Shown: positions 8,775 to 18,104 of the stretch, piece after piece | Position numbering within the stretch: the first letter of the stretch is position 1 | Layout: every line of letters starts with the position of its first letter | DNA from: Microbacterium esteraromaticum | Lineage (GTDB): Bacteria > Actinomycetota > Actinomycetes > Actinomycetales > Microbacteriaceae | DNA length: 64,000 nucleotides | Direction of reading: 5' to 3' | NCBI RefSeq assembly: GCF_016907315.1 | Contig: NZ_JAFBBS010000001.1 | Coordinates: 1,240,001 to 1,304,000, forward strand | Notes under the pieces: model-generated | What the model saw: the letters and a program-made list of their open reading frames with translations, nothing else | What the model was told of the DNA's origin: nothing | The model's database searches: none | Program-made: the position numbers and the translations under genes

Positions 8775-10174
8775 CCCGGCCGAACATCCTGCTGATCGTC
8801 TCGGATGATCACGGTCATGCCGACCGCTCCGCACTCGGGACGCCAGGGGTGCACACGCCCGTGCTGGATCGCATCGCAGCGGAAGGGGCGACGTTCACCG
8901 ACGCCTACGTCACGGCGCCGATCTGCTCGCCGTCGCGAGCGGCGATCATGACGGGTCGCTATCAGCAGCGGTGGGGCGGGCTCTGGTTCGACTCGGCCGA
9001 CCTCGGCACCGCCGCGACCGTCGCCGAACGCCTGCGCGACGCGGGCTACACCACCGGCTACTTCGGCAAGGTGCACTACGGCGACGAGACCGTGACCGAC
9101 CGTGGTGCTCCCCCGAACCACGGCTTCGACGAGTCGTTCTACGGACTGGCGGGGCAGTCGATGGGCCGCCTGCACTACCTGCACCATTCGGACGCGGCTA
9201 CCACCGCGTACGGCGAGGCTGCCGAGCCGATGGGCGTACAGCCGTTCTGGTCGGGAGATCAGCCGGCCGAGTTCGATGGCTTCACGACCGACGAGATCGC
9301 CGATCGGGCGATCGACTTCATCCGCAGGCGCGCCGCCGACGGCCCGTTCTTCGCCACCGTGGCGTTCAACGCCGTGCACAACTTCTGCTGGCAGCTGCCC
9401 GAGGAGGAGCTGCAGGCCCGCGGGCTCGCGGGCTATGAGGACTGGAACCCCGGCGCATCCCGCTACCTCGACTGGTACGACGGCGCCATCAGCCCGAATC
9501 TGCCCGACGGACGGGCCTACTACCTGGCTCAGCTCGATCTCATGGATCGCGCGATCGGCCGGCTCCTCGATGCGGTCGAGGCGCAGGATGCCTCATCGGA
9601 GACGATCGTGGTGTACCTGACGGACAACGGCGGCTCGCAGTGCAACTACGGCGACAACGGCGGGCTGCGGGGCTCGAAGTACACGCTGTGGGAGGGCGGC
9701 ATCCGGGTCCCGTTCCTGGTCAGGTGGCCGGGCGTCGCCGAGCCGGGCAGCATCGTCGGCGATCCAGTCAGTGCGCTCGATCTGGCATCCACCTTCGTCT
9801 CGGCGGCAGGCCTGCCTGCCTCGCCGGACGACGACGGATGCGACCTGCGTTCGCTGCTGTCGACGGCGCGCGATGCATCCGCTCATCCGGCCGAGCGCGA
9901 GCTGCACTGGGACTGCGGCTGGCAGTGGGCCGTTCGGCGAGGCGGATGGAAACTTCTGTCGGTCGCGGGAGACGACCCCATCGCCGCTCATGTGCGTGCG
10001 GTCGAGCACACAGAGACGGGTGACGGCCTGATCCTGACCGACCTCGCAGGAGATCCGGGTGAGCGCGACAACCTCGCCAGCCGCCGGCCGCGGCTCGTCG
10101 CCGAACTGCAGCAGGCCCACCGGAGGTGGCGCGAAGAGGTCGGCCTGCCGCCGGACCCGCCTATCCGGCCCTGA
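8771..10174 (+). CDS. Sulfatase, cytoplasmic (second of three)
   Basis: Type I sulfatase of 467 aa. Metal-binding N-terminus NILLIVSDDHG, formylglycine motif CSPSRAA with Cys52, GYFGKVHYG and YLTDNGG follow in the expected order. Translationally coupled to the preceding sulfatase by a 4-bp overlap and last gene of the regulator-oxidoreductase-sulfatase run. No signal peptide. It differs clearly from the first sulfatase in the central region, so the two probably attack different sulfate positions or sugars (inference). Its stop codon lies in the first unit of a 15-bp direct repeat. Confidence 0.92.
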   Translation: MTRPNILLIVSDDHGHADRSALGTPGVHTPVLDRIAAEGATFTDAYVTAPICSPSRAAIMTGRYQQRWGGLWFDSADLGTAATVAERLRDAGYTTGYFGKVHYGDETVTDRGAPPNHGFDESFYGLAGQSMGRLHYLHHSDAATTAYGEAAEPMGVQPFWSGDQPAEFDGFTTDEIADRAIDFIRRRAADGPFFATVAFNAVHNFCWQLPEEELQARGLAGYEDWNPGASRYLDWYDGAISPNLPDGRAYYLAQLDLMDRAIGRLLDAVEAQDASSETIVVYLTDNGGSQCNYGDNGGLRGSKYTLWEGGIRVPFLVRWPGVAEPGSIVGDPVSALDLASTFVSAAGLPASPDDDGCDLRSLLSTARDASAHPAERELHWDCGWQWAVRRGGWKLLSVAGDDPIAAHVRAVEHTETGDGLILTDLAGDPGERDNLASRRPRLVAELQQAHRRWREEVGLPPDPPIRP

Positions 10175-10211
10175 CCCGTCAGGCCCTGACCCGGCAGGCC
10201 CTGACCGCTGA
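10167..10211. repeat. Three 15-bp direct repeats across two convergent stop codons
   Basis: Units at 10167, 10182 and 10197 share GGCCCTGACC; the first two differ at one position. The stop codons of both convergent sulfatase genes (10172-10174 on +, 10179-10181 on -) fall in the first unit. Confidence 0.8.
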
Positions 10212-11600
10212 CTCGGGGTAGGTCGCGGCGAGAGCGTCGCGGCCCGCCCATGCGTCTCCGGTCTCGTCGAGCATGCGCATCAGCGCGTCGGCGAGCAGCG
10301 CGGCGGCGGGGTCGTCCGGCCTGCTGTCGAGCTCGAACGGGTCGCGCCGGAGCTCGAAGTACTCGACCTCCAGCCCGTCGGACGGATGCCAGGTGGCCAC
10401 GATCTTCTCGTCGCGCGTGCGCAGTCCCCTGGCGCTCGTCGGGTCCGAGCGTGCGGGGTACCGCAGGTACAGGGCGGCATCGCTCGGGTCTCCCTCGCGG
10501 GCGGATGCGGACGTCGCGAGGAGTGCGGCTGAGCGGTCGCGCCCTGCCATCCGCGGATCTCGCGTCGTGACACCGGCGAGCCCCAGAATCGTCGGCGCGA
10601 AGTCGAGCGAGTCGATCAGCACGTCGGCCTTCCCCGCCGGGACGAGCCCCGGAGAGTGCACGATGAGCGGAAGGCGCATCGACTCCTCGTACGCCACGTT
10701 CTTGTACATCAGCCCGTGACTGCCCAGCTGCATGCCGTGGTCGGAGGTGAACAGGATGACCGTCGGGCGTGCACCGCCGCGCCTCTCCACTGCGGCGGCG
10801 AGCCGGCCGACCTGCTCGTCGACACCTGTGACGGCGGCGAAGTAGTCGCGCGCGATCGCCGCCGCCTCGGCACTCGCCTCGGTGCCCCACGGCACATTTG
10901 GGCGCGTGAGCAACGAGCGCTCGTCGAATTCGGCGTACATCCCGCGATAGCGCTCGGGCACCTGATCGAACGGCTGGTGCGGAGGATTGAGCGACAGCAT
11001 CAGCGCGAACGGCTCGGCATCGTCGAGTCCGGCGATGTGCTCCACGGCGATGTCGGTCTCGTGCTCGGCCGACCAGCGGTCGACATCGACGCGCTCGTGC
11101 CGGCCGGCACCCGCGGTCCAGTAGTGCGGGGCGAGGTGCCGATCGGCCGCACCGTAGGAGTACCAGTAGTCGAAGCCGAACCGTCGGGCGGGCGGCGACC
11201 AGGCATCCCAGACCTTCCCGTCGTCGCGACGCCCCTCGCCCGACTGCTCGTCTTCCGCTGTCGGCGGTTCAAGATGCCACTTGCCGATGTAGCCGGTCCG
11301 GTAGCCGTGGTCGCGCAGGATGCTCGCCCACGTCGGCAGTCCGTCTCGCAGCCCCACGCCGTCGAGAGCCGACTCGGAGTGGACGTTGAGCGTGACCCCG
11401 TTCACCTCGGGCCGCATGCCGGTGAGGAACATGGCGCGATGGGGGCTGCACACCGGATAGCAGCTGACCGCCTGACGCGCCAGGCAGCCCGTGTCGGCGA
11501 GACGATCGAGATTCGGGGTGCTCACCGGGTCTTCGCCGAGGATGCCGAGGGCTGCGGCCCGGAACTGGTCTGACATGACCACGAGGATGTTCGGTCGCAT
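10179..11600 (-). CDS. Sulfatase, cytoplasmic (third of three)
   Basis: Type I sulfatase, 473 aa, with NILVVMSDQFR, formylglycine motif CSPHRAM (Cys51), GYIGKWHLE and FTSDHGMQLGSHG in order. No signal peptide. The ATG at 11600 follows GGGAGGAG at 6 nt, which excludes the longer open frame. It is convergent with the second sulfatase and divergent from the family 8 lyase, sharing with the lyase a promoter region that contains a 34-nt palindrome. The closest relatives of this type include choline-sulfatase-like and glycan 6-O/2-O sulfatases; specificity is not resolved here. Confidence 0.92.
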   Translation of the reverse strand: MRPNILVVMSDQFRAAALGILGEDPVSTPNLDRLADTGCLARQAVSCYPVCSPHRAMFLTGMRPEVNGVTLNVHSESALDGVGLRDGLPTWASILRDHGYRTGYIGKWHLEPPTAEDEQSGEGRRDDGKVWDAWSPPARRFGFDYWYSYGAADRHLAPHYWTAGAGRHERVDVDRWSAEHETDIAVEHIAGLDDAEPFALMLSLNPPHQPFDQVPERYRGMYAEFDERSLLTRPNVPWGTEASAEAAAIARDYFAAVTGVDEQVGRLAAAVERRGGARPTVILFTSDHGMQLGSHGLMYKNVAYEESMRLPLIVHSPGLVPAGKADVLIDSLDFAPTILGLAGVTTRDPRMAGRDRSAALLATSASAREGDPSDAALYLRYPARSDPTSARGLRTRDEKIVATWHPSDGLEVEYFELRRDPFELDSRPDDPAAALLADALMRMLDETGDAWAGRDALAATYPESAVRACRVRA

Positions 11601-11654
11601 CGGCTGCTCCTCCCGTGCTCGCGCGGTGCGAGTCGTGCTCATTCAAGGCGCCGC

Positions 11655-11688
11655 GAAGATGAGGAATCAACATTGATTCCTCATCTTC
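11655..11688. promoter_or_regulatory. Perfect 34-nt palindromic operator between sulfatase and lyase genes
   Basis: Arms GAAGATGAGGAATCAA (11655-11670) and its exact complement (11673-11688) flank a CA centre. Each arm contains TTGATT pointing outward; on the + strand this -35-like hexamer lies 18 nt before TAACCT (11697-11702), upstream of the lyase. A bound regulator would block both divergent promoters. Confidence 0.6.
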
Positions 11689-11728
11689 CGCGCTCCTAAC
11701 CTCGCTGCCAACGACCGAAGGAGTTCGA

Positions 11729-14143
11729 ATGTTCACCCCCACTCGCCGCACCGTCCTGCAGCTCGGCGGCTTCGCCGTGGCGTCGGCCCTGCTCCTCGAC
11801 GCGAGCCGCCCTCTGACCGCAGCCGCGTCGCTGCACCCCCTCGCCGTCGGCTCCGCCGAGATCGAGGCGCTGCGCACCCGGTGGGTGGAGACGCTGACCG
11901 GGCGCAGCATCATCGCGGGCTCGCCCGCGACCTTCGCATCGGCCATCGCCCGGCAGGACAGGGGAACCGATGCCCTGCTGGCGAAGATCAGCCCGACATC
12001 GACCCGCTACTTCTCGGACCAGGACTGGTCGATCGGCGCCACCGACATCGCGAAGTCGAACGCGATGCGCATGAACTACTCCGGCATCCAGACGCTCGCT
12101 GTCTCCTGGTCGACGCCGGGCTCGAAGCACGAGGGCTCCCCCGCCGTTCTCGACGCCGCACTGCGCGGACTCGCCCACATGCACGAGCGGATCTACAACC
12201 CCGGCACGTCGTGGTGGGGCAACTGGTGGTCGTGGAACATCGGAGCCGCACAGCCGCTGGCGAACACGATGGCCCTTCTGCACGACGAGCTCGACCAGGC
12301 CGAGATCGAGAAGTACTGCACGGCCATCGACCATTTCCTGCCCGACCGCGACCCGCGCATGCAGCAGCACCCGACCGGCCCCAAGGAGTCCGACGGGGCC
12401 AACCGCGTCGATATCTGCCAGGCCATCATCGTGCGGGCGATCGTGCAGCCCGACCCCGAACTGCTCCGTGCGTCGGTAGCCGCGCTGAGCGACACCTGGC
12501 AGTACATCACCGAGGGCAACGGCTTCTTCCGCGACGGCTCGTTCGTGCAGCACTCCACGATCGGCTACACCGGCACCTACGGCCTGGTGCTGCTGGGCGG
12601 GCTCGCGAAGATCTTCGCTCTTCTGGCGGGTACGGCCTTCGACGTCACGGACCCGAGCAGGGCGAATGTCACGGGAGTCGTGGAGGGGTCCTTCGCACCG
12701 CTGATGTTCCGCGGGCAGATGATGGACGCCGTGCGCGGACGCGCTGTCGCCCGGTACGCCGAGCGCAGCATGACCAACGGCAACGATCTGATCGAGCACA
12801 CGCTGCGCCTCGCGCAGTCGGCCGACACCGCCACGGCCGCGCGCTGGCGCGGGCTCTGCCGGCAGTGGATCGAAGGCAACCCCGCCGCGAGCATCACCTC
12901 GACGACGAACATCGTTCGCCTCTCCCTGGTCACCGAGCTGCTGGGCTCCGATACGGCCGCCGTGGCAGACCCGACCGGACCACGGCTCTTCCCCGCCATG
13001 GACCGGCTCGTCCACCGCGGTGCCGACGGCTCCTGGGCCCTCGCGGTCGCGATGTGCTCGAACCGGATCGCCTGGCACGAGGGCACCGAGGCCGAGAACT
13101 TCGAGGGCGTCAAGACCAGTCAGGGCATGACATACCTGTACCTGCGAGGCGACGAAGACCACTTCGACGATGAGTTCTGGTCGACCTCCGATCTCAGTGC
13201 GCCTCCCGGCACCACGGTCGACCTGACCCCGCTGCCGCGCAACCCGGAGGGCGAATGGGGCGAGCGCACGCCCGCCAACGACTGGACCGGAGGCGTCGTC
13301 TTCGAAGACACCGCGCTGGCAGCGATGCATCTGGTCGCGCCAGGAGGGACGGGCCTCGTGGCGCGCAAAGCCTGGTTCACCCTGCCGGATGCCTACGTCG
13401 CGCTGGGCACCGGCATCTCGACGGACAGCGAGGGCGAGGTGCGCACCACGATCGAGCACCGCAACCTCGGCACCTCCGCGCGCCGCCTGCTCGTCGACGG
13501 TGCTCCCGTGACGACGCAGAAGACCGTGGCCGGCGCACGATGGGCGCACCTGGAGGGCGTGGGAGGATACGTGCTGCTCGACGGCTCCGCCGACCTGATC
13601 GCGAGCGTCGCCGAGCGCGAGGGAACCTGGCGGCGCAACAGCACGAACGCGGCAGCGGGAACGGACGTGCTGCAGCGGCGCTGGTACGGAACGCTGAGCG
13701 TCTCGCACGGCGTGGGAGGTTCGGCAGGCGGCGGGTACGCCTACGCCGTGCATCCGGGCGCCGATCCGGAGACGACCGCGGCCGCCGCCCGCTCCCCTCG
13801 CGTCCTGGTGCTGCGCAACGACGAGGTGGCTCAGGCGATCCGGCACTCAGGGCACGTGACGGCGGCCACCTTCTGGGCGGCCGGATCCGCAGGAGGGCTC
13901 GGCGCCGATCGCCCCGCCTGCGCCATCGCGCGCATCACTCCCGGCATGGTGCGGATGTCGGTGAGCGATCCGACTCAGGCAGCCGCGACGCTCGTGATCG
14001 ACGTCGCAGCCACTGACGTCACGCGGGTGCAGGGCGCCGACGCCGGGCGCGTCGCGCTCACTCGCCGCGGCGATGGCATCCGTCTCACCATCGACACCTC
14101 CGGCACAGCCGGCACGACCCTGCAGTTCTCCCTGCACCGCTGA
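11729..14143 (+). CDS. Polysaccharide lyase family 8 (hyaluronate/chondroitin/xanthan lyase type), Tat-exported
   Basis: Extracellular lyase, 804 aa, cutting uronate-containing polysaccharides by beta-elimination. A Tat signal (TRRTVLQLGG, residues 5-14) begins the protein. The alpha/alpha toroid domain carries the aromatic patch NWWSWNIG (165-172) and the PL8 catalytic set: Asn225, His275 and Tyr284 (QHSTIGYTGTYG) and the arginines at 336/338 (VRGRAVAR). C-terminal beta-sandwich domains follow. PL8 includes hyaluronate, chondroitin AC and xanthan lyases; the three neighbouring sulfatases favour a sulfated glycosaminoglycan such as chondroitin sulfate, but this is inference. Good GAAGGAG site before ATG 11729. 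No cell-wall anchor seen. Confidence 0.9.
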   Translation: MFTPTRRTVLQLGGFAVASALLLDASRPLTAAASLHPLAVGSAEIEALRTRWVETLTGRSIIAGSPATFASAIARQDRGTDALLAKISPTSTRYFSDQDWSIGATDIAKSNAMRMNYSGIQTLAVSWSTPGSKHEGSPAVLDAALRGLAHMHERIYNPGTSWWGNWWSWNIGAAQPLANTMALLHDELDQAEIEKYCTAIDHFLPDRDPRMQQHPTGPKESDGANRVDICQAIIVRAIVQPDPELLRASVAALSDTWQYITEGNGFFRDGSFVQHSTIGYTGTYGLVLLGGLAKIFALLAGTAFDVTDPSRANVTGVVEGSFAPLMFRGQMMDAVRGRAVARYAERSMTNGNDLIEHTLRLAQSADTATAARWRGLCRQWIEGNPAASITSTTNIVRLSLVTELLGSDTAAVADPTGPRLFPAMDRLVHRGADGSWALAVAMCSNRIAWHEGTEAENFEGVKTSQGMTYLYLRGDEDHFDDEFWSTSDLSAPPGTTVDLTPLPRNPEGEWGERTPANDWTGGVVFEDTALAAMHLVAPGGTGLVARKAWFTLPDAYVALGTGISTDSEGEVRTTIEHRNLGTSARRLLVDGAPVTTQKTVAGARWAHLEGVGGYVLLDGSADLIASVAEREGTWRRNSTNAAAGTDVLQRRWYGTLSVSHGVGGSAGGGYAYAVHPGADPETTAAAARSPRVLVLRNDEVAQAIRHSGHVTAATFWAAGSAGGLGADRPACAIARITPGMVRMSVSDPTQAAATLVIDVAATDVTRVQGADAGRVALTRRGDGIRLTIDTSGTAGTTLQFSLHR

Positions 14144-14168
14144 CCGGCGGGCGGCGCCATCCCCCAAC

Positions 14169-14208
14169 CAGAGACGCACCCCCGGATGTCTCCGGAGGTG
14201 CGTCTCTG
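14169..14208. terminator. Bidirectional terminator hairpin between lyase and PutA genes
   Basis: A 12-bp perfect stem (CAGAGACGCACC and its complement) with a 16-nt loop lies between the two convergent stops. There is no clear U-tract on either strand. Confidence 0.75.
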
Positions 14209-14227
14209 AGCTTTCAGCGGATGCGGG

Positions 14228-17200
14228 TCAGCGCACCGGCTCGAGAAGCGGGATCTCGTAGCGGTGCGGGGTGCCGAAGCGGTGCGCGGTGATCGACACG
14301 GCCTGCTCGCGCAGGAAGGTCAGCAGCTCGACGCGGCCGGCCGAGACGACCGGGTTGGCGTAGATCGCGAGGCTGGGCGAGCCCTCGACCGCGGTCGCCG
14401 TCTCGAGCACATCGGCACCGATCAGGCGCACGCGGCCGCCGGCAGCTGCCAGGCGCTGGGCGTGGGATGCCCAGGCGGCGGCGTCTTCGGTCACCACGAC
14501 GACGTCGTGCGCGCCCAGCCAGGTCACCACCGGCGCGGGCAGCGCCGAGGCCGTGCTGACGGTGACGCGGGCCCGCAGGCGCGCACCGGCGGCCGCGACG
14601 CGCAGCAGCTCGGCGACGCGAGCGCCCTCGAAGCGGATCGCGACGGGCAGAGCCTGGTAGCGCAGCGCGTTCTGCTCGGTGACGAGGCCCGTGGCGTCGC
14701 GAACCACGCCGAACTCGGCGGCGACGGCGTCGATGTCGGTGGCCAGCGCACCGCGCAGCCACTCGGCGTCAGCGCCCTCGACGAGCTCGACGGCCGACGA
14801 TGCGAGGGCGTCGAGCTTCGTGCCGGTCTGCACGGGGGCATCCGTCCACTCCGACAGACCCACGAGGTAGTTCGGGCCACCGGCCTTGGAGCCGGCGCCG
14901 ACAGCCGCCTTCTTCCAGCCGCCGAACGGCTGACGCTGCACGATGGCGCCGGTGGTGCCGCGGTTCACGTAGACGTTTCCGGCCTGGATGTTCGCGAGCC
15001 ACTGCTGCACCTCGTCGGTGTCGAGCGAGTGGATGCCGCTGGTGAGGCCGTAGTCGATGTCGTTGACGATGTCGATCGCCTCGGTCAGCGAATCGGCGGT
15101 CATCACGCCGAGCACCGGGCCGAAGTACTCGACCTTGTGGAACTCGCTGCCGCGCTTCACGCCGTCGCGGATGCCGGGGCTCCACAGCTGGCCGGCCTCG
15201 TCGAGCTTCTTGGGCTCGAGCATCCACGACTGGCCGGGGTGCAGCTCGGTGAGGGCGCCGAGCAGCTTGCCCTCGGCGGGCCCGATCAGCGGGCCGATGC
15301 GGTTCGTGCCGTCTTCGGGCATTCCGACCTCGTAGGCGCGCACGGCGTCGACGAGCTGGCGACGGAAGCGCTCCGACTTCGCGACCGACCCGACGAGCAC
15401 GACGAGCGACGCGGCAGAGCACTTCTGGCCCGCGTGACCGAAGGCCGAGTAGGCGACGTCCTTCGCGGCGAGGTCGAGGTCTGCCGACGGGGTGACGATG
15501 ATGGCGTTCTTGCCGCTGGTCTCAGCGAGCAGGGGCAGGTCGGCGCGGAAGCCGCGGAACAGCTCGGCCGTCTCGAAGCCACCGGTCAGGATGACGCGGC
15601 CGACGGCCGGGTCGCTGACCAGCTGGGTGCCGAGCTCGCGCCCGTCGAGCTGAACGTACTGCAGCACGTCGCGGGGCACACCGGCCTCCCACAGCGCCTC
15701 GACCATGACCGCACCAGAGCGGCGGGCCTGGCGAGCGGGCTTGATGATCACCGGCGAGCCGGTGGCGAGGGCCGACAGCACGGATCCGGCGGGGATGGCG
15801 ACCGGGAAGTTCCACGGCGGGGTGACGACCGTGAGGCCGACGGGCTGCATGACGGCGCCGTCGACGTCGGCGAGCTTCTTCGCGCTCTCGGCGTAGTAGT
15901 GCGCGAAGTCGATCGCCTCGGAGACCTCGGGGTCGCCCTGCTCGATGATCTTGCCTGCCTCGGAGCCCATGACCTCGAGCAGCTCGGCGCGGCGGGCTTC
16001 GAGGATGTCACCGGCGCGGTGCAGGATCTCGGCCCGGCCGGCGGCGCCGAGCGCACGCCAGGCCTCACCGGATGCGACGGCCGTGGCGATGCGGTCGGAC
16101 ACCTGCTGCGAGGTGCTGAGCGTGTTCGCGGCCACGGTCTCGTCGCCGAGGGTCGAGCCGACCATGCGCGAGCGGATCGCGTCGGCCCACGCGCGGTTGC
16201 CTGCGAGCGACGGGTCGGTGTCGGGGGTGTTGACGAAGCCGTCGCGGGCAGCCGGCTCTGCCGGCAGCTGACGGTTCTGCACGCGGTTGGCCGCGGGCAC
16301 CTCGGTGGGGATCGTCTGGATGGATGCCAGGAAGCGCTGCTTCTCGCGCTCGAACAGCGCCGGGTCGGTGTCGAGGTCGAACACCGCCGACATGAAGTTC
16401 TCGTGCGATGCGCCCTCTTCGAGGCGGCGGATCAGGTACGCGATGGCGACGTCGAACTCGTCGGGGTGCACGACGGGCGTGTAGAGCAGCAGCGAGCCGA
16501 CGGTGCGCTTGACGACCTCGGCCTGAGCGGTGGCCATGCCGAGCAGCATCTCGAACTCGATGCCCTGGGTGACCCCGCGCTTCTCGGCGAGAAGCCAGGC
16601 GAGGGCGATGTCGAAGAGGTTGTGGCCCGCGACGCCGATGCGCACATTGCCCACGTGCTCGGGGCGCAGCGAGTACTCGATGACCGCCTTGTACGACGAG
16701 TCGGACTCCTGCTTGGTCGACCAGGTCGCGAGCGGCCAGCCGTGGGTCTCGGCGTCGACGGTCTCCATCGGCAGGTTGGCGCCCTTGACGACGCGCACCT
16801 TGATCGGCGCACCGCCGTCTGCGACGCGGGAGGCGGCCCACTCCTGCAGGCGCATCATCGCCGAGAGGGCGTCGGGCAGGTATGCCTGCAGCACGATGCC
16901 CGCCTCGAGGTTCTTGAACTCGGGGCGGTCGAGGATGCTGGTGAAGACCGCGATGGTGAGGTCGAGGTCCTTGTACTCCTCCATGTCGAGGTTGATGAAC
17001 TTCGCGCCGGCGGGGCCGCCCTTGGCGGCGATCCGGTACAGCGGCAGAAGAGCCTCGGCGGCATCGGTGACGGCCTCGTCGAATGCCCAGGGGCTGTGCG
17101 GTGCGACGGTCGACGACACCTTGATCGAGACGTAGTCGACGTCGTCGCGCTCGAGCAGGCGGCGAGTGCCCTCGAGTCGGCGCTTGGCCTCTTCACGGCC

Positions 17201-17680
17201 GAGGATCGCCTCGCCGAGCAGGTTGATGTTGAGCTTCACGCCCTGCGACTCGCGGATGTGCTTGATCGCGGCGCCGAGCTTCTCGTCGCGCGCGTCGACG
17301 ATGAGGTGACGCACCATCTGGCGCAGCACGGCGCGGGCCGACGGCACGACGACGCCGGGCACGATGCCGGCGGCGAAGCCGCCGAGGCCGATCGCTCCGC
17401 GCATCGGCGCGGGCAGGAAGCCGGGGGTCAGCGGCACGAGCTCCTTGAGCTTCGCGGCTGCGACCTTGAGGTCTTCAGGACGCACGACGCCGTCGACGAA
17501 GCCGACCGTGAAGTCGAGGCCGTTCGGGTCGCGCAGCACGCCGGCGAGACGCTCGCCTGCGGCATCCGTCGGAACGTCGCGGCTCTCGACGAGCCACCTC
17601 CTGACGAGGGCGACGGCCTCGTCACCGAGGGCGGCGAGTTCGGCGATGGATGCTTCGTGAGCAGGCGCGGGGGAGGTCAT
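14228..17680 (-). CDS. putA: Bifunctional proline dehydrogenase/P5C dehydrogenase (first PutA)
   Basis: Oxidises proline to glutamate in two steps, 1150 aa. Roughly residues 100-430 are the FAD proline dehydrogenase barrel, followed by an aldehyde dehydrogenase domain (about 500-970) with catalytic Cys754 (GQKCSAAS) and Glu720 (LAETSGKNA), and a C-terminal extension of about 170 residues. No N-terminal ribbon-helix-helix domain, so it is not a DNA-binding trifunctional PutA. Monocistronic and convergent with the lyase gene. A second PutA at 38734-42396 has the same plan. No activator gene directly adjoins it. Confidence 0.93.
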   Translation of the reverse strand: MTSPAPAHEASIAELAALGDEAVALVRRWLVESRDVPTDAAGERLAGVLRDPNGLDFTVGFVDGVVRPEDLKVAAAKLKELVPLTPGFLPAPMRGAIGLGGFAAGIVPGVVVPSARAVLRQMVRHLIVDARDEKLGAAIKHIRESQGVKLNINLLGEAILGREEAKRRLEGTRRLLERDDVDYVSIKVSSTVAPHSPWAFDEAVTDAAEALLPLYRIAAKGGPAGAKFINLDMEEYKDLDLTIAVFTSILDRPEFKNLEAGIVLQAYLPDALSAMMRLQEWAASRVADGGAPIKVRVVKGANLPMETVDAETHGWPLATWSTKQESDSSYKAVIEYSLRPEHVGNVRIGVAGHNLFDIALAWLLAEKRGVTQGIEFEMLLGMATAQAEVVKRTVGSLLLYTPVVHPDEFDVAIAYLIRRLEEGASHENFMSAVFDLDTDPALFEREKQRFLASIQTIPTEVPAANRVQNRQLPAEPAARDGFVNTPDTDPSLAGNRAWADAIRSRMVGSTLGDETVAANTLSTSQQVSDRIATAVASGEAWRALGAAGRAEILHRAGDILEARRAELLEVMGSEAGKIIEQGDPEVSEAIDFAHYYAESAKKLADVDGAVMQPVGLTVVTPPWNFPVAIPAGSVLSALATGSPVIIKPARQARRSGAVMVEALWEAGVPRDVLQYVQLDGRELGTQLVSDPAVGRVILTGGFETAELFRGFRADLPLLAETSGKNAIIVTPSADLDLAAKDVAYSAFGHAGQKCSAASLVVLVGSVAKSERFRRQLVDAVRAYEVGMPEDGTNRIGPLIGPAEGKLLGALTELHPGQSWMLEPKKLDEAGQLWSPGIRDGVKRGSEFHKVEYFGPVLGVMTADSLTEAIDIVNDIDYGLTSGIHSLDTDEVQQWLANIQAGNVYVNRGTTGAIVQRQPFGGWKKAAVGAGSKAGGPNYLVGLSEWTDAPVQTGTKLDALASSAVELVEGADAEWLRGALATDIDAVAAEFGVVRDATGLVTEQNALRYQALPVAIRFEGARVAELLRVAAAGARLRARVTVSTASALPAPVVTWLGAHDVVVVTEDAAAWASHAQRLAAAGGRVRLIGADVLETATAVEGSPSLAIYANPVVSAGRVELLTFLREQAVSITAHRFGTPHRYEIPLLEPVR

Positions 17681-17802
17681 TCCTACAGGATGCCGGTATC
17701 CACTCTGTAAGAAAAGCGATCATTCACGATGATGACCGTTCGGTTGCGTCGATGGATCGGGAGTCCGATCAGGCGCCTGGAACGGCGAGAGCGACGACGA
17801 CT

Positions 17803-18099
17803 TCAGCGCGCGTTGTAGGTGAACGCCCAGTACAGCGCCGCGAGTGCGTCGTCACTGAGCTCCGGATGCCGGTCGGCCATCTGCGCGTGTGCCTTCCGCC
17901 CGCCTTCCGCGAGCGTGCTGACGGACCAGTCGACCTCGATCGCCATCATCTCGTCGACGATCGCCCGCACGCGAGCGAGTACGTCGGCCGCTTCAGCGCC
18001 GGCAAGCGCGACCACTGCGGCCTCATCGGCCTTGGGGAACGCCGAGCGTCCCTTCGCCAGGTACTCGACGATCGCCCGGCTGAGCGTGTCGCCTGCCAC
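17803..18099 (-). CDS. Small hypothetical protein, last gene of toxin/immunity cassette
   Basis: A 98-aa, mostly helical protein of unrecognised family, rich in alanine and acidic residues, ending LAALYWAFTYNAR. Starts with GTG 5 bp after the stop of the Cys-rich gene, with which it is probably co-transcribed. No signal peptide or membrane helix. Its position at the end of a type VII toxin cassette suggests an immunity or accessory role, which is inference only. It has no obvious ribosome-binding site, so coupling to upstream translation is likely. Confidence 0.7.
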   Translation of the reverse strand: MAGDTLSRAIVEYLAKGRSAFPKADEAAVVALAGAEAADVLARVRAIVDEMMAIEVDWSVSTLAEGGRKAHAQMADRHPELSDDALAALYWAFTYNAR

Positions 18100-18104
18100 G
18101 TCGA

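Noticed and set aside
11696..13846. A 716-codon open frame opposite the PL8 lyase
   Set aside because: GC-rich shadow frame; the lyase on the + strand has a Tat signal and full catalytic set.
14228..17680. Trifunctional PutA with DNA-binding domain
   Set aside because: The N-terminus starts directly with the proline dehydrogenase arm; no ribbon-helix-helix motif.
14264..17710. A 1148-codon open frame on the + strand opposite the first PutA gene
   Set aside because: It mirrors PutA codon by codon, has no ribosome-binding site and encodes a composition (Arg/Gly/Val/Asp-rich) typical of the complement of a high-GC gene. PutA motifs on the other strand are unambiguous.
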